Assembly: GCF_037975245.1 (NCBI RefSeq)
Contig: NC_092583.1
Location: 12,505,264-12,569,263, forward strand
Direction: 5' to 3'
Source: Apostichopus japonicus
Lineage: Eukaryota; Echinodermata; Holothuroidea; Aspidochirotida; Stichopodidae
Length of the DNA: 64,000 nucleotides
Both the position numbers and the translations under genes were made by a program. Shown one piece after another: positions 25,501 through 35,400 of the stretch. Position 1 is the first letter of the stretch; every line of letters begins with the position of its first letter. The notes under the pieces were generated by a model, which was not told where the DNA came from, ran no database searches, and was given only the letters and a program-made list of their open reading frames with translations.

Positions 25501-27299
25501 CTATGAAAACAGTATCATCGCTTTGCCAGTGTTTCGCGGCGTCATCGGGGTCACAGGTCAAATCGCTCCAACCGCACATCGGATTCTCGCAATGTCTCCA
25601 CGCGCACGCGTGCGTTGATACCATGCATTGTTCTTGTGGAACGAAACGTAAGAAATCCGTTCAATCTTTTATACTTACCTATAGTTTCAAGACTCAAATT
25701 GTTGAAATAAAAGGGCTAAACTATAACAAAGTTTATTGACATTGCATACGATATACAAATATTGATGGATGGCATGATCAGAATGTGAAATTTTACGATT
25801 CACTGGTCGATGTTCGGCGGTGTTTTTGATCGTCTCCAGTGTAATGCTAAAGCATAGGATAACAAGCAGTTGATCTAGGCCTAGCCTACGTACGTACTGT
25901 TCCAGGTCAATGTACTGTAGTGACCAAGTCATGTAGGCTATTATTGTCACTGTGTACATCATGTTGCAGACAGGAGCCCGGTATTTTAACATTTTTTTTA
26001 AATTCTATGCATCCCCATCCAGCTAGCCTAGTACTAGTAGCTGTTGTGTTTCAAAGCCAGGGTTTTATTCTCCCCTACTGTGATAGCAAACATGGCATTT
26101 TGAAGTCGTTTATATACCACTTGCGTGAATGGTTTATGTAGATAGCTACGCATGCGCAGTTGTAAATAATGAATAATGAGAAAAAGCCTGTGTTTTCAAA
26201 AAAGTCCGGACACAAATCTATAACTTTCATTCTCGTGGCCTTAAATTAGCTGCTGATAGAGAAGGTGCTAAAAAGTGTCTAGGCCTACCAAACTATTTTA
26301 TAAGGAGAATGTAGTGGCCTTAAACATGTTTACAAATACAAGCACACAGACCAGAGTGTGCTGGCCTTAGGTCTAGACTAAATTATGAAAGTTAAAGTTG
26401 TTTGCTACAATATTCCTCATTTTGTATGGAATGTTTCATGCTTCGATCAGTCTGCATTCTCATAGACTCAGCTTTCAATCATTAATTTTAGAGCTTAGAG
26501 TAGACCAAGCTCCTGTTTCAGTCAGAATGAATGTATTTACTATCTCTGGTTTGGTTGCTAATACTAATTACTATTATATTATGCTAGTGGTGTAGTGTTA
26601 GGCCTAAGCTAAGCCCAACGTTATGCCATTGCACTGATTATACACTGAAGGCTAAGTCTGTTCAAGATGTTGCTAGGTTACTGCAAAAGTCATAATTGTA
26701 GTAGCACATCTTCCGTGGCTATTGGCTAACGGTTACGAACACAATATCATTAGGATAGGCTAATTACCTCCCTACGTCATAATACTTGAACGGGGACAGA
26801 GTGACCGAGCGAACATGGACTCCGAGTCCGACTAATTAACGTATGCCAAGATACATAGGCAAATATCATGTTAGTAACGGCAAAGTTAGCCTAACATTAA
26901 TTTCACTGTTTTATCGGGGTTAGGCTAAAACTATAACTTGGGTCAAGATGAAGAACAAGTCAAATACACCTTCATTGGGCCCTAACTATATCAATATGCC
27001 TTTTAATGGAACAACATCTAACAGTTACAATAACTTAATAAGCCTGTTTTCAGTTGGGTCCTAAAGTTCACCCTTTGTGTCATTTGAAGGATTGTTCTAA
27101 AGAAATTCATCCATATTTGTTATATTCATCGCTCATAACTTAGCCTATTGTACTGACTACTGGCTTCAATTTTTACTTCTGCACTTACCGTTTCGAAACT
27201 TTCTTCGGTATGTCCTATAACTCTCAGGGCATTGTAATCTCTAACCATGAAAGCAGCTAACAGGATGAAAATAAATTCTATTTTCAATGGTGTCTCCAT
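1504..27299 (-). CDS. TMEM145: TMEM145/GPR180-family seven-transmembrane protein with a very long exon-modular tail (39 exons, 3' end open)
   Basis: Exons (minus strand, 5' to 3'): 27189-27299, 24948-25025, 23557-23637, 22784-22897, 22261-22435, 21898-21969, 21613-21762, 21030-21108, 20262-20428, 19788-19944, 19171-19291, 18790-18909, 17414-17557, 16816-16884, 16103-16171, 15528-15626, 15112-15180, 14079-14171, 13540-13626, 12633-12701, 12447-12515, 12125-12208, 11074-11154, 10236-10460, 9787-9867, 9267-9350, 8727-8828, 8032-8133, 7580-7642, 6609-6677, 6385-6462, 5633-5692, 4663-4743, 3983-4057, 3722-3793, 3331-3405, 2406-2480, 2089-2163, 1504-1551. All have AG/GT borders and join in frame to 1241 codons. 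Residues 1-435 match the TMEM145/GPR180 family: signal peptide, luminal CC and QWP motifs, FSADE before TM1, LLHTTYKM-like HTTYKM, GYTITR, and the TRPSATNKYFPFH end. Family members act as receptors or trafficking factors of the secretory pathway; the exact role here is unknown. Human TMEM145 and GPR180 are under about 500 residues, so the tail of at least 806 residues is the anomaly. The family call is secure; TMEM145 rather than GPR180 is my best judgement. Confidence 0.88.
2089..4743 (-). repeat. Tandem duplication of a three-exon coding module (C-A-B twice)
   Basis: In gene order the exons are C1 4663-4743, A1 3983-4057, B1 3722-3793, then C2 3331-3405, A2 2406-2480, B2 2089-2163. C exons share RRSKH...VTS/MTS...VEN; A exons are nearly identical (KQGKHCGPTASEVYPE, differing at two residues near the end); B exons share PSSEL[ST]IEDVIEQ. 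All six read in phase 0. Intron sequence around A and B is also duplicated, for example the block before exon B near 3830-3890 and 2300-2375. This points to a fairly recent unequal exchange. The copies are 1.3-1.6 kb apart. Confidence 0.85.
3888..3966. repeat. AT-rich short tandem repeat expansion in duplicated intron
   Basis: Imperfect units of about 12 bp (AAATGAAGTTTA-like) repeat about five times. The paralogous intron at 2363-2393 has only one unit, so the expansion came after the module duplication. Confidence 0.7.
5380..5605. repeat. Interspersed repeat fragment (3'-end type)
   Basis: Contains the block TTATATAGTGCTTAATACAG and a GCTTTACAAAG end. This combination looks like widely dispersed retroelement tails in marine invertebrate genomes. 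It sits directly next to exon 32 (5633). Assignment rests on general familiarity; no second full copy is in this window. Confidence 0.35.
5633..9350 (-). CDS. TMEM145-like gene, exons 26-32: tail with duplicated and basic-headed exons
   Basis: Exons 9267-9350, 8727-8828, 8032-8133, 7580-7642, 6609-6677, 6385-6462 and 5633-5692, all phase 0-0. Exons 26 and 27 are paralogous: they share EE[IT]CLP and about 60 bp of alignable nucleotides, which fixes their frame even though acceptor choice is less obvious (short pyrimidine tracts). From exon 29 on, several exons open with a basic cluster (ERRRTKHRE, TERKTKKHQK, RRSRHRDR) and end acidic or Gln-rich (YYEVEDEVNQQ, AEEGEQ). These resemble the C and B exons of the duplicated module further downstream. 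Function unknown. Confidence 0.7.
6155..6236. repeat. G-rich minisatellite, unit about 19 bp
   Basis: About four units of GGCAGGGGAGGGGATGAGG with small changes, in an intron of the TMEM145-like gene. The plus strand is G-rich with many GGG/GGGG runs, so it could form G-quadruplexes; the transcribed pre-mRNA of the minus-strand gene would be C-rich here. Confidence 0.9.
6805..7110. repeat. SINE-like interspersed repeat with a degenerate tRNA-type B box
   Basis: At 7070-7105 the minus strand reads a B-box-like GGGTTCAAGCCC-type motif, as in tRNA-derived SINEs. The flank at 6810-6900 looks like a retroelement tail. The unit borders are not defined by target-site duplications. Confidence 0.35.
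9787..18909 (-). CDS. TMEM145-like gene, exons 12-25: proximal cytoplasmic tail
   Basis: Fourteen exons, each a multiple of 3 with phase-0 introns; five (16816, 16103, 15112, 12633, 12447) are exactly 69 bp. The predicted sequence is hydrophilic and low in order, alternating acidic stretches (DDDDSQVP at 16103; EPTEETF at 18790; VVEDSSGSD at 14079) and basic ones (SRKSC at 12447; SRRSRERA ending exon 24; DRRKSK in exon 25). Exon 14 contains PPPSY, a PPxY match that could bind WW domains. Several tyrosines sit in short linear-motif contexts (PKYDLV, MYALA, DNSYE). Exon 24 (10236-10460, 225 bp) is the longest. No known domain is recognised. On family topology (luminal N-terminus, seven membrane passes) the tail would be cytoplasmic; that is inference. 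Confidence 0.75.
12890..13140. repeat. Interspersed SINE-like repeat
   Basis: Contains AAGTGCCTTGCCCAATGACA followed by GGCCAGGACTTGAACCTACA. This is a tRNA B-box-like context often seen in old SINEs of marine animals. It directly precedes another SINE (13211). Borders are uncertain. Confidence 0.4.
13211..13422 (-). mobile_element. tRNA-derived SINE, copy A
   Basis: Read on the minus strand it starts GGAGTGTTAGCTCAGTGG, a tRNA-like head with a box A, then a box-B-like region (GGTCCTGAGTCCGAGTC). The body is shared with copies at 17847 and 48561 and ends at GATCC. A (GTAT)n stretch lies next to the 3' end at 13188-13202. Confidence 0.85.
14421..14835. mobile_element. Non-autonomous hAT-type DNA transposon, 415 bp
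   Basis: Ends are CATGGTTTCCCAAAC and GTTTGGGAACCACTG, a nearly matching terminal inverted repeat. A perfect 8-bp target-site duplication ATGTAAAA flanks it (14413-14420 and 14836-14843). Eight-base duplications and the CAGTGGTTCCCAAAC-type end are typical of hAT elements. No transposase reading frame. It lies in the intron upstream (5') of the exon at 14079-14171. Confidence 0.9.
15717..16087. mobile_element. Non-autonomous hAT-type DNA transposon, 371 bp, next to a splice donor
   Basis: Ends CAGTGGCGGAGC and GCTCCGACACTG form an imperfect terminal inverted repeat. A perfect 8-bp duplication AGAATATG flanks it (15709-15716 and 16088-16095). Its right edge is 15 bp from the coding end of exon 15 (16103). 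No transposase coding capacity. Confidence 0.9.
17847..18068 (+). mobile_element. tRNA-derived SINE, copy B
   Basis: The head GGAGTGTTAGCTCAGTGGTT (box A) is followed by GGTCCCCGGTTCGCGTC (box B) and then the shared body ending GAGGATC. The best preserved tRNA-like head of the three copies. A partial duplicate of the head (AGTGTTAGCTTAG) lies just before it. Confidence 0.9.
18069..18109. repeat. (TA)n then (CATA)n microsatellite at SINE 3' end
   Basis: A TA run followed by CATACATACATACAT directly abuts the SINE tail. The other two SINE copies also end next to a four-base ATGT-type run, so the microsatellite is part of, or seeded by, the SINE tail. Confidence 0.9.
19171..21969 (-). CDS. TMEM145-like gene, exons 6-11: seven-transmembrane core
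   Basis: Exon 6 (21898-21969) is TM1 (VTFICDIIMVGCIVTGFVFG). Exon 7 (21613-21762) has HTTYKM and TM2. Exon 8 (21030-21108) is TM3 ending SKGYTITR, a family signature. Exon 9 (20262-20428) has TM4 and the PAALGIVG loop. Exon 10 (19788-19944) covers TM5 and TM6 with FLAEPVMILFSNFWLP. Exon 11 (19171-19291) is TM7 ending TRPSATNKYFPFHLSTNK, where short family members nearly stop. Exon phases mix (1,1,2,1,2,0), unlike the tail, and close perfectly at phase 0 after exon 11. This matches the rhodopsin-like seven-transmembrane domain shared by GPR180 and TMEM145. Confidence 0.9.
22261..27299 (-). CDS. TMEM145-like gene, exons 1-5: signal peptide and luminal domain
   Basis: Exon 1 starts at the ATG at 27299 (G at -3 and G at +4, an acceptable Kozak context) and encodes a hydrophobic leader (EFIFILLAAFMV). 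Exon 2 (24948-25025) has SYITRYVV, matching the family's FLTRF region. Exon 3 (23557-23637) holds GHCCSDLVGFFG and EQWP, the family's CC and QWP positions. Exon 4 (22784-22897) adds two cysteines (TCYEKL, HKCLP). Exon 5 (22261-22435) carries WYYFTFMNC and NATFDLHLTN (an N-glycosylation sequon) and ends FSADED just before TM1. Introns 1-4 are phase 0 and the intron after exon 5 is phase 1. Introns 1-2 host two transposon-like insertions (24067-24796 and 25339-26240). Confidence 0.88.
24067..24796. mobile_element. DNA-transposon-like element, 730 bp, with CAGGGATGTAA termini
   Basis: Starts CAGGGATGTAA and ends TTACATCCCTG, a perfect 11-bp terminal inverted repeat. The hexamer ATCCTA flanks both sides (24061-24066 and 24797-24802). 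It contains two internal tandem duplications: a roughly 85-95-bp block (AACACATCCTAC...GTTAGGCTAGCT) and, near the right end, a block with inverted CCGGATTTCCG/CGGAA pieces. No transposase. It lies in intron 2 of the TMEM145-like gene. The superfamily is unresolved. Confidence 0.75.
25339..26240. mobile_element. DNA-transposon-like element, 902 bp, with about 34-bp terminal inverted repeats
   Basis: The left end GGCCACGAGAATGAAAGTTA continues for 34 bp and is mirrored at 26207-26240 with one mismatch. No transposase domain is visible in the short internal frames, so this is a non-autonomous (MITE-like) element. Flanks are TTTA on the left and TTAA on the right, so the target duplication is not clear-cut. 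It lies in intron 1 of the TMEM145-like gene. Confidence 0.8.
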
Positions 27300-30026
27300 T
27301 ACCGAATTCCTTTCTTTCGAAGAAACTGAAGTTTCTTCAAAAGTTCCCACGATTCGGCGCACGTCTGTACTCAACAGAGATTGAGCACAAACTGTGCATG
27401 TTACATATACTGTGCATGTACAATGTATACACTGTATGCAATGTATGTATGTACGTACGCACACTGTTGCTATGTTTACGAACGACTTGTCACAATGTCA
27501 TTCTTCTATCTGATTGGCTAATAGTTGCATGTAGCGCGTTTCACGTAACAGCGGTATAGAAGCTCATACCATCCATTATGTGACTGGAAATTGAGTTTTG
27601 CGATAGGTTTGTAAGTTTTTGTATTTCACAGATTGCTCTAAGGTTGCAACTTTCATTATTGTGACTAGGTCACGCAGAACTCACAGGCAGTTAATTTATA
27701 CATGCATAATTCCACATGGATACAACAGATTTAAAGTATTATATATATGTGTTTAAAACTGAACCCCCTATAAAGCCAATCTAATTACAAAACATTTTGC
27801 AGCGACTGATCACGATACAGGCACAGATATGTTAACCGTAACTTTAGACCTAATTACATCGTTCCTAGTGAAATTATGATGTAGGAAAGTGTCGAATTAT
27901 GTTTCATAGTTCCCAATAATTCCTTTAGAGCTTCACTTTTAGTTCGGGTTCAACCTTTTGTGAAATGTTTGATACTATTCAGCCTGACGTCATCACACTT
28001 GTTATGGAGATCCGTAGATGAAAACAAACCGTTGCTTAGAAGCCAAACACTGTTCTGCGTACAAACTTACAGTACGTATGTACACGCACGAACAGGATAC
28101 GCGAACGCATGTATGCAAGTGACAGTCAGAGATGTTTTATACAAACCCGAATGCTCTATGTACTTGATCAGATTGTCAAACACGTACGTCTGAAGACGCG
28201 CGCGTTTAGTGGCGTCGAGTGATTTTTCCCGTATGTGTGTAAGAACTATTTGTGTCATCAATGTACAGCGCAGTATACAAAATCGTTGACGAAAAAGTAT
28301 GTCTTATTGTTTGTTTGTTTCCAACGCTTTGGTAAATGCATATTTAATGACAGCGCAGGTGAATGGCGTTGTGGTTTTATTCCTTGTTGATCAAACAGGA
28401 CAGATAACAAGATAAAAAAAGAAGGCAACTAACAAAAGAAGGCATGCGCGCAACACACAACAATTTGTAGCATATTACTACGTTAGCTAAAGTACACCAT
28501 TGTATTCAATAGGGTACACCAACCGTCTGATCTATAGCACACGAGGTGAATAATCTCATTTACCATAAAATTGCAATCTAAATAACTTGGTTTTTGTATC
28601 AGAATATCTTCTCTTTTCATTGTATCGGATTTTCCACTGGTCATCTCAGAGTTATTTTCTACTTTTGGACTGTCTAGATTAAAGCAATACATATTGATGT
28701 TAAGAACATCGAATTACGAATCAACATTTAAATATACAGTATGTCTCAGTGTTTCTATGCATATTTAATTGTTATTAAAGTACGTCAATGTTGAGGCAAG
28801 AGGTACTATGCCTGTTTAGCAGTGTGCTGAGAATTTAGTAACTGTTATTGTCTGAATCATGTACATTGTATCGAACAAACCACATTAAAAGGGTTGAAAT
28901 TGATTGGCACTCTTGACATGAAAAAAACATTTAGCCTCGTTTTCCAGTGCCCTTTTCCAAATTAAGAAAAAGATTTAATAATGAAAAACTAATATGTTGT
29001 GTATATGATGAATTAAAAATAACCTACTCATATTATGATTTTACTATGCATGACACAGGGATAAGTTCCCTTTGTTGTAGCATGGTCATAATTGACGCAC
29101 TTAAGGATTTGATCAACGATGTCTATCAACGAAAAATCCGAATCACTAAACTGTATGTGGTTTTGATATGCGTGGTTCCTAAGAAATGTAATGATCCCAA
29201 AATAGTTATTGTTCTGTGCATAAGAAACGTACAATTGAGCAGAACTTGACCACAAAATGTCTGGCCTGTCAAGTTCTTTCATACCCCTAAATTGACACAT
29301 TTGTCGATAAGCTAACTGTAACTTTTGTGTAAGTATACATCAATTGACTCTGAATGCTGTTTGCTATGCTCTGAGCCTCTAAGCTCAGACAGGTCAAGTC
29401 CCAGAGAGTAGTAATATCATGCTGAGGTAATTTTGGTTAGTTTTAGGGAGTATAAGATTTCCAAATCCCTTAAATAGGTGCAAAACTGGGGGGGGGGGGT
29501 GTTATAAGCTTAAGAAAACCACCATTTGATCAGCACATATAACTGAAATGAAGTTAAACTCATGAAATATGTAACTCTGCCTCGCTGCAAAAGGTTTTAG
29601 GTTGCCTGCTGTATCGTTACTAGTAAAATTTGAAGGTGTGTCAATTACGAAGGTGCGTCAATTATGAAGCCTTTACTATAATATCCCTTTCCCTTATTAT
29701 GATTTTTGTATCACTGCTAGCTTAGTATACATTGCAAGTTTACTATAAATTTGCTATACGAATAATGTTTCAACTGAAAAATGATTACTCTGCGTTCAGT
29801 ACTCATTTAAAATTCCATCAATTGGTTTTCAATTTTTGTGTCAACAATCTAGGATAGAACACGTTCTCCTTACCAAATTTATTATAAATTGCTATATGTG
29901 TACCAGAAAAAAACGATTACCCAAAATCCTGCAACAATTGAACATTTCATGTTGGTATGTCTCTCATGAAGAAAGCTTTACAGGTCGTTCCGTCATCAGT
30001 ATTAATTACATGCTTAGACTACGTAG
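27300..30026. other. Intergenic; 5' flank of the TMEM145-like gene
   Basis: The first 250 bp upstream of the 27299 ATG should hold the 5' UTR and promoter, but I see no clear TATA box and cannot place the start site. Further on there are only short open frames of random composition. A small tandem repeat of GAAGGTGYGTCAATTAYG lies near 29631-29665. Confidence 0.4.
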
Positions 30027-30034
30027 CTCATTGA

Positions 30035-30479
30035 CAGGGGCGGACTGGCCCATTGGGAATCCGGGAAATTTCCAGGGGGAAGCACCTATGTCAAGGGCCT
30101 CGGGGCTTCATATATGCTATTACCATAATATCCATACAGCACAGTTGAGAGGTCACCTGTTGAATGCACTCAATTTACTGTTAACTTCAGATGAAATTGT
30201 GAATACTGATGCAGAGGTCCGTTGCAATACACCTATGCCTACCATAAGAAACCAAAATTTGACAATTAGGGGCCCCGATATACGGTATATACCTTTTAAT
30301 CATTTTGGAAATGAGGCTTATTTTTGAAATACATGATAAACATATTACACAGACAACATATTTGCCGTCCAAGGCGTTCCACATTTGTTCTAGTTTGCAG
30401 TGGGTTTTGCCGGGTGGGGTGGCTCTTTTCTCATGATGATCTTTCCCGGTGACCATTTTATACCAGTTCGCGGCCCCTG
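30035..30479. mobile_element. Non-autonomous hAT-type DNA transposon, 445 bp
   Basis: Starts CAGGGGCGGACTGG and ends GCGGCCCCTG. Flanking 8-mers CTCATTGA (30027-30034) and CTCATTGG (30480-30487) differ at one base. The CAGGGGCGGACTGG terminus is typical of hAT elements. The open frame across it is not a gene. Confidence 0.85.
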
Positions 30480-30487
30480 CTCATTGG

Positions 30488-31975
30488 CGTATCCATTTTA
30501 CTCGTAAAAGGAGGATTTCATTCAAAGAACTGATATTAGTTATATCTTTATCCAACTGTATCGTTTCGCATTTCTGATTCATAGCAGAGAGTACTGACAC
30601 CCAACCATAGAGCAGAATACTGCTCTATGCACCCAACAGAACTTAACCACCGTGTTGACTTAGTTCGTATTTACGTACACCCTGGCGGACAAAGGTCACA
30701 GAAATTAATACATTGTGACCTCTATTCGTCCCTGGCAATATGGTCGCTATTCCGACATCTGGCGGCAAGTTTAACTTTCGATTTAAGCATGCGAACTGCA
30801 GATAGTAACCAATCCATTAGGCTTCACAAATAGTTGTAACTTGTAAGGTGGGTTTGAAATGTTTATACTGTGAACTCTTCATAGCATAAGACATGGTGTG
30901 CCTAGTCCTGATGGAAGACCCTGTTCGACCTAATGTTAGGCCAAATCACCATTGCCACTAGGCTAGTCTAGTTATGTTACTTGTTGCTGCTGTGTTATGC
31001 CAGCCGTGTCAGTGTGTTTCTGTTAGCACTATGTTAGTGTAGGCTAAGGCCAAACTTAGGCTACTGTAGGCCAAGCTAATTGTAAATTGTTGCAGGTTCA
31101 AACATTGTGTCATATCAAAAGTCCATTACAAATCTGTTCTCTGGAAAGTACATCAACTTTTGGACAAAATCACACATCTTTGAGTGAATATTGAATTTCC
31201 TCTTTTTTCTCTTGACCATTTGGATTCAGTCCAAAGGTGTAAAAACCTCGATGAGTTAAACTGGTTTGTCCCAATTTTATTTGGGTCAAGAGTACTTTTG
31301 CAAATTTACTGAACTTCTGGAAATGAAGATTTCCTGCTTTGTGTACATGGACAATCATTGCATGACATTTTAAAAGTAGTACACTCAAGTGGCAAAGTGT
31401 GACATTTGTGGCCATTGGATGTACTTGAGATTGTGCCACAAATTTAGAGCATTAGATGTAACATGTTTAACATTCAAGGGCATGTACTGTGACAATACTT
31501 GTTGATACAGTTCTTTTCATAAATTTTGTGTTCTCCTAGTTTCAGTGGCCTGCTGATCTACTTTCAAAGAGCTGTCTTAATGGTTGACTGCCCTCCGGAG
31601 GCAATTTCTTGATGTTCAAACCTCGAACTAAAATAGCGCCACCAGTAAATGAAATTGAGACGATTTGTCATAACAAGATAAAATCAGAATAAATGTGATA
31701 AGTACGCATATTATATATTGAGGCATAGATTATATACATTCAATTTTTGAATATTTTGACATGAAGTGTTTTGCAGCAGTATACGACAATATCATGTATA
31801 AAACATTATCAAACACAAGCATATTTTACTAGCAAAGCATGATTTCCTGATAGTTGAGTGCTAGGGGTCAGGCCTAGAATTTCACAATTTTAGAAACTTG
31901 CTAAAAAATGCAGTGCTTAAATATCGCACTGGCAAATCATGTTGTCACTGGCATTTTTCATAACTAAAGCATGCA
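30488..31975. other. Intergenic, nothing recognised
   Basis: No exon, RNA gene or bounded repeat could be supported on either strand. Confidence 0.4.
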
Positions 31976-31983
31976 TCAGTCAC

Positions 31984-34191
31984 CAGCGACGTAGCCAGGA
32001 AGTTGAAGGGGGGGGGGGGAGCACTTTTTGCGATTGATATGGATTTTCAAAGTTGTAGGCACGACTATCTGAGCAGAGCGCCACCATCGGTTGGCGCTTA
32101 GCGTACAAGAAAATTTTTGGTTTTACAAACCCCCCAGATGGCCGGAAACGGCCCTTCCCAAATGTTCATTCTGGTTCCCTGGCCTCTTGCTAACTTGAGA
32201 CACCTCATTCAATATCTCTTTTAAACCCAAAAAACAAGCGAGTTAAAATAGTACGTAATTCAATAATACATAATGTATTAAAATTAGCAAGGTACACAAG
32301 GGCGGCGGAAGCACTTTTAATCTGGGGGGGGGGCACCGACGTCAAAGGGCACTTTGCAGAAATTCGATTGGACTGATGCAGCCTGATATTTAGTACCCTT
32401 TATAAATCTTATTGTATTATCTTATTTGCGTATACACATCACTCCATCAACGCCCCCCCCCCCCCCCGTCTTAGTAGTCTTACTTTTCAACTTCTGATAC
32501 TTGTAGATACAAAGATAGGCCAGAAATGTCTTTGATACAACCATAGCCAGTAATTGTCTTTGATACAAATGTAGCTAGTAAATGTTTATCGAAAAAGGCT
32601 GTTTTGGAACTTGGAACGCCGATCGTGACAACAGGCAACAAAGTGCTGCAGCTCTATACATATAAAGTCTGTTAATCAACGATAGGCTTATTTGACTGTG
32701 GAATGTTCTCAACTGAAATTTTATCTGCGTAAACGGGTTCTTAAGTAGATGTTAAAAAACTGACAAGATCGTATCCTAGTCTTTTTCGGCGGGTAGAGTA
32801 TTGAATGAAACGGCACGCGATATGAATGACAGCCTAGATGACAGAAGAATAGGTCACCTAATTTAGCCATAATCTTGCTACGTTCATTTCAATAGTTTTT
32901 CCTGTCTAGGCTCTTAAACTCGTCCAGCAAGCTTATGGATTTGAATTATGGGTGTTTTAATAAAAAAGATAACTTGGCCAAAAAAGTGTAAGCCCAGGCC
33001 TACAGTGCTACATACTGGCTACGCCCCTGATAGTTCTAAATTAGGATTAGATCTCTTACTGAAATATCGCTGACCCAATAAGGTGATCAAGAGTACAAGT
33101 TTTATGTAGAAAAAGGGCACATTTTTAACCTGAGGAAAAGTTGGGGGGGGGAACTTGCCCCCTGTGCCCCCCGGTTCTGCCGCCCTTGAAGGTTCATGTA
33201 CAGAGTAGTCTTACTTTTCAACTTCTGATACTTGTAGATACAAAGATAGTCCAGAAATGTCTTTGATACAACTGTATAGCTAGTAAATGTTTAAGTTAGC
33301 CTAATAAGAGAAGGCGAGAGCTATCCGACGATTGCCATCTGATGCAAATTTCTCAAGTGTTTTCTCAACTGAAATATTATCTGCGTAAACGGGTTCTTAA
33401 CTACATGTTAAAAAACTGACAAGATCGGATCCTTTAGTCTTTTTCGGCGGGTACAGTGTTGAATGAAACTATCGTGCTACATACTGGTTACGCCCTGATC
33501 ATATGATATCATTATCAGCAGATTTTGTTTCCTGTTTAAATTCTTTTACATGTTCTTTTACATAATATATCAGAAAGACAAACATAGTGCTCTTTTACAA
33601 GTTTTCCAGTAGGATGATTCTTGTTTATTGTCCAATGTCTGGACTTTAATACATTTGACGAACTTAACTGATGGACAATATAAACTTTCATATTTTGTAA
33701 TACAGCCAGATATGCAGTGGCCTAAAAACAAATATCGTTATCGCAGTGTATTAGCAGTGTAATAATTATTTATAGGAAGTGCGTATCACGTACGATTGCT
33801 AGCTTAGCTTCATAACATGCTGTTCGTGCAACAACTTAGGACGACTCATTGAACAAACGTTGTCGACATTGTTGTGCATACAGTTCGTGACATTCCATAG
33901 AGTGCGGTTAGGTAGGCAATATGTATTTTATTATGCAGTGGCCAACTGTAGGCTTGTAATTGGCTATAAGCTAAATTAAGCTAATTGCATCTGCCAAACT
34001 AAGTAAGTAGTTGAATCAGTAGGCGTGAATGTTACTAAGATTACAATCGAGTTAACGGAGCTGACGAGAATTCAAGATCAAAAGAGCACTGACAAAATAC
34101 CATGCTAAAACAACGACAGTTTAAAAAAAAAATCGACACTGAAAGGGGGGGAGCGGTCGCTCCCCCTGCTCCCCCCCTGGCTACGTCCCTG
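31984..34191. mobile_element. hAT-type element, 2208 bp, containing a nested second element
   Basis: Starts CAGCGACGTAGCCAGG and ends CCTGGCTACGTCCCTG, a 16-bp inverted repeat with one mismatch. A perfect 8-bp duplication TCAGTCAC flanks it (31976-31983 and 34192-34199). Part of its interior is present twice (about 32466-32826 and 33204-33480), one copy lying inside the nested element at 32297. No intact transposase frame. Confidence 0.88.
32297..33188. mobile_element. hAT-type element, 892 bp, nested in the 31984 element
   Basis: Ends are CAAGGGCGGCGGAAG and GTTCTGCCGCCCTTG. Flanks AAGGTACA (32289-32296) and AAGGTTCA (33189-33196) match at seven of eight bases. Inside, at 33016-33029, is a further terminus-like TGGCTACGCCCCTG, so it may carry yet another insertion. 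Confidence 0.8.
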
Positions 34192-34199
34192 TCAGTCAC

Positions 34200-35400
34200 T
34201 GTACATGCTTGTGGGAGTGGCCCAATACTATTTGCTGATAATAAGTAGGTAATATGTTAGGTACAGAAAATATGTTATTTTATTACTGGAAATTTTTACC
34301 TGACATCATGTGTATATATATGTTCTTCATGTCTACTAAAAAGAAATTGTAAGATCCCTTTTTTTTGCAACTGGTAAACAGTAATATCCAATGCCAGTTA
34401 GCCAGTATATAGCCTGAATTTTGAGGTCTGAATGTGAACAAGTTTGGGACCCTAGAAGTTAAGTCTTCACTTACTTAATGGTGAAAGTAACTGATTATTT
34501 TTTATTTTTGGGGGGGCTTTCAGAAATATGAAAATTTAAACCATTGGTGTGTTCTTACAGTAACTGTACATGTTGTAATTTTGAGTTAAAATAGTATTCA
34601 AATGTTGCAAAATTGTTGAACTTAGCCATGGTGGATCGATGTCTGTATGATAAACATTAATTTTTTTCCTAACCTTTTATATCTATAAACATCTAGTAGC
34701 ACCACAGGTTGTTAACTTTAAGGTGCCAACAAATGGCATAACAATCACTGAGCTATCTTTATTTGGCTCACAACAATCCACTGATAAAACTTTTCATGCC
34801 CTCTGGTTATATTGTTCTGTCAACAATGAATATTGTTCTGTCAGCCATGATTCACAGTATGTTGTAATATATATCTTCCCTTTAACACGCATGACAACAG
34901 AATATTGCCAGTGTAAAAACACATGGAACTACAAATTTGCTTTATACGTACCCAAGGTGTCTCTTGAAAACAATACATTACAGCAATAGGTTAATAATAG
35001 ACTACAAAGTCTTTGTTAATAACCTAAAACTATTCTCCACTGGACAGACCTTTTGTTAGAGCTCTTTACAAAAGTTGTTCTTGTGGTTATATGCCATGTC
35101 TCAAAGAATATCAGACTGTTCCATTCTGACAGAGCATTTAATAGGTTTTGGTGGTAAAGTCGAAATGGCTCCGTCTATTTTAACCAGGGTTGTCTTATAA
35201 CGAGGAAGGGGTGCGGGAGTGTGGGTGGGGTGGGGTGGGGGTGGGGGTGGGGAGGCAAAGTAAGAGCTTACTTGAAGTTGTTTTGTTATCTTTGCTTCAC
35301 AGCGCACCAATTAATCAAAGGTAATATGGCAAAGCAGGAATTAACTTGTGATGGTGACCCAATGTAGGACAGAGAAGAAATGGATTCATCAGGAATGCTT
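34200..35400. other. Intergenic, no gene recognised
   Basis: Contains a G-rich run at 35206-35256 (GGGTGGGG units, potential G-quadruplex). The open frame at 34723-34989 has no recognisable domain or splice context. Confidence 0.4.

Noticed and set aside
28947-29300. Overlapping 90-100 residue frames on both strands
   Set aside because: No domain, signal or splice pattern; typical chance frames in AT-rich DNA.
29836-30327. 163-residue open frame on the plus strand, the longest in the window
   Set aside because: It runs across a hAT-type element (30035-30479), has no recognisable domain and no splice context.
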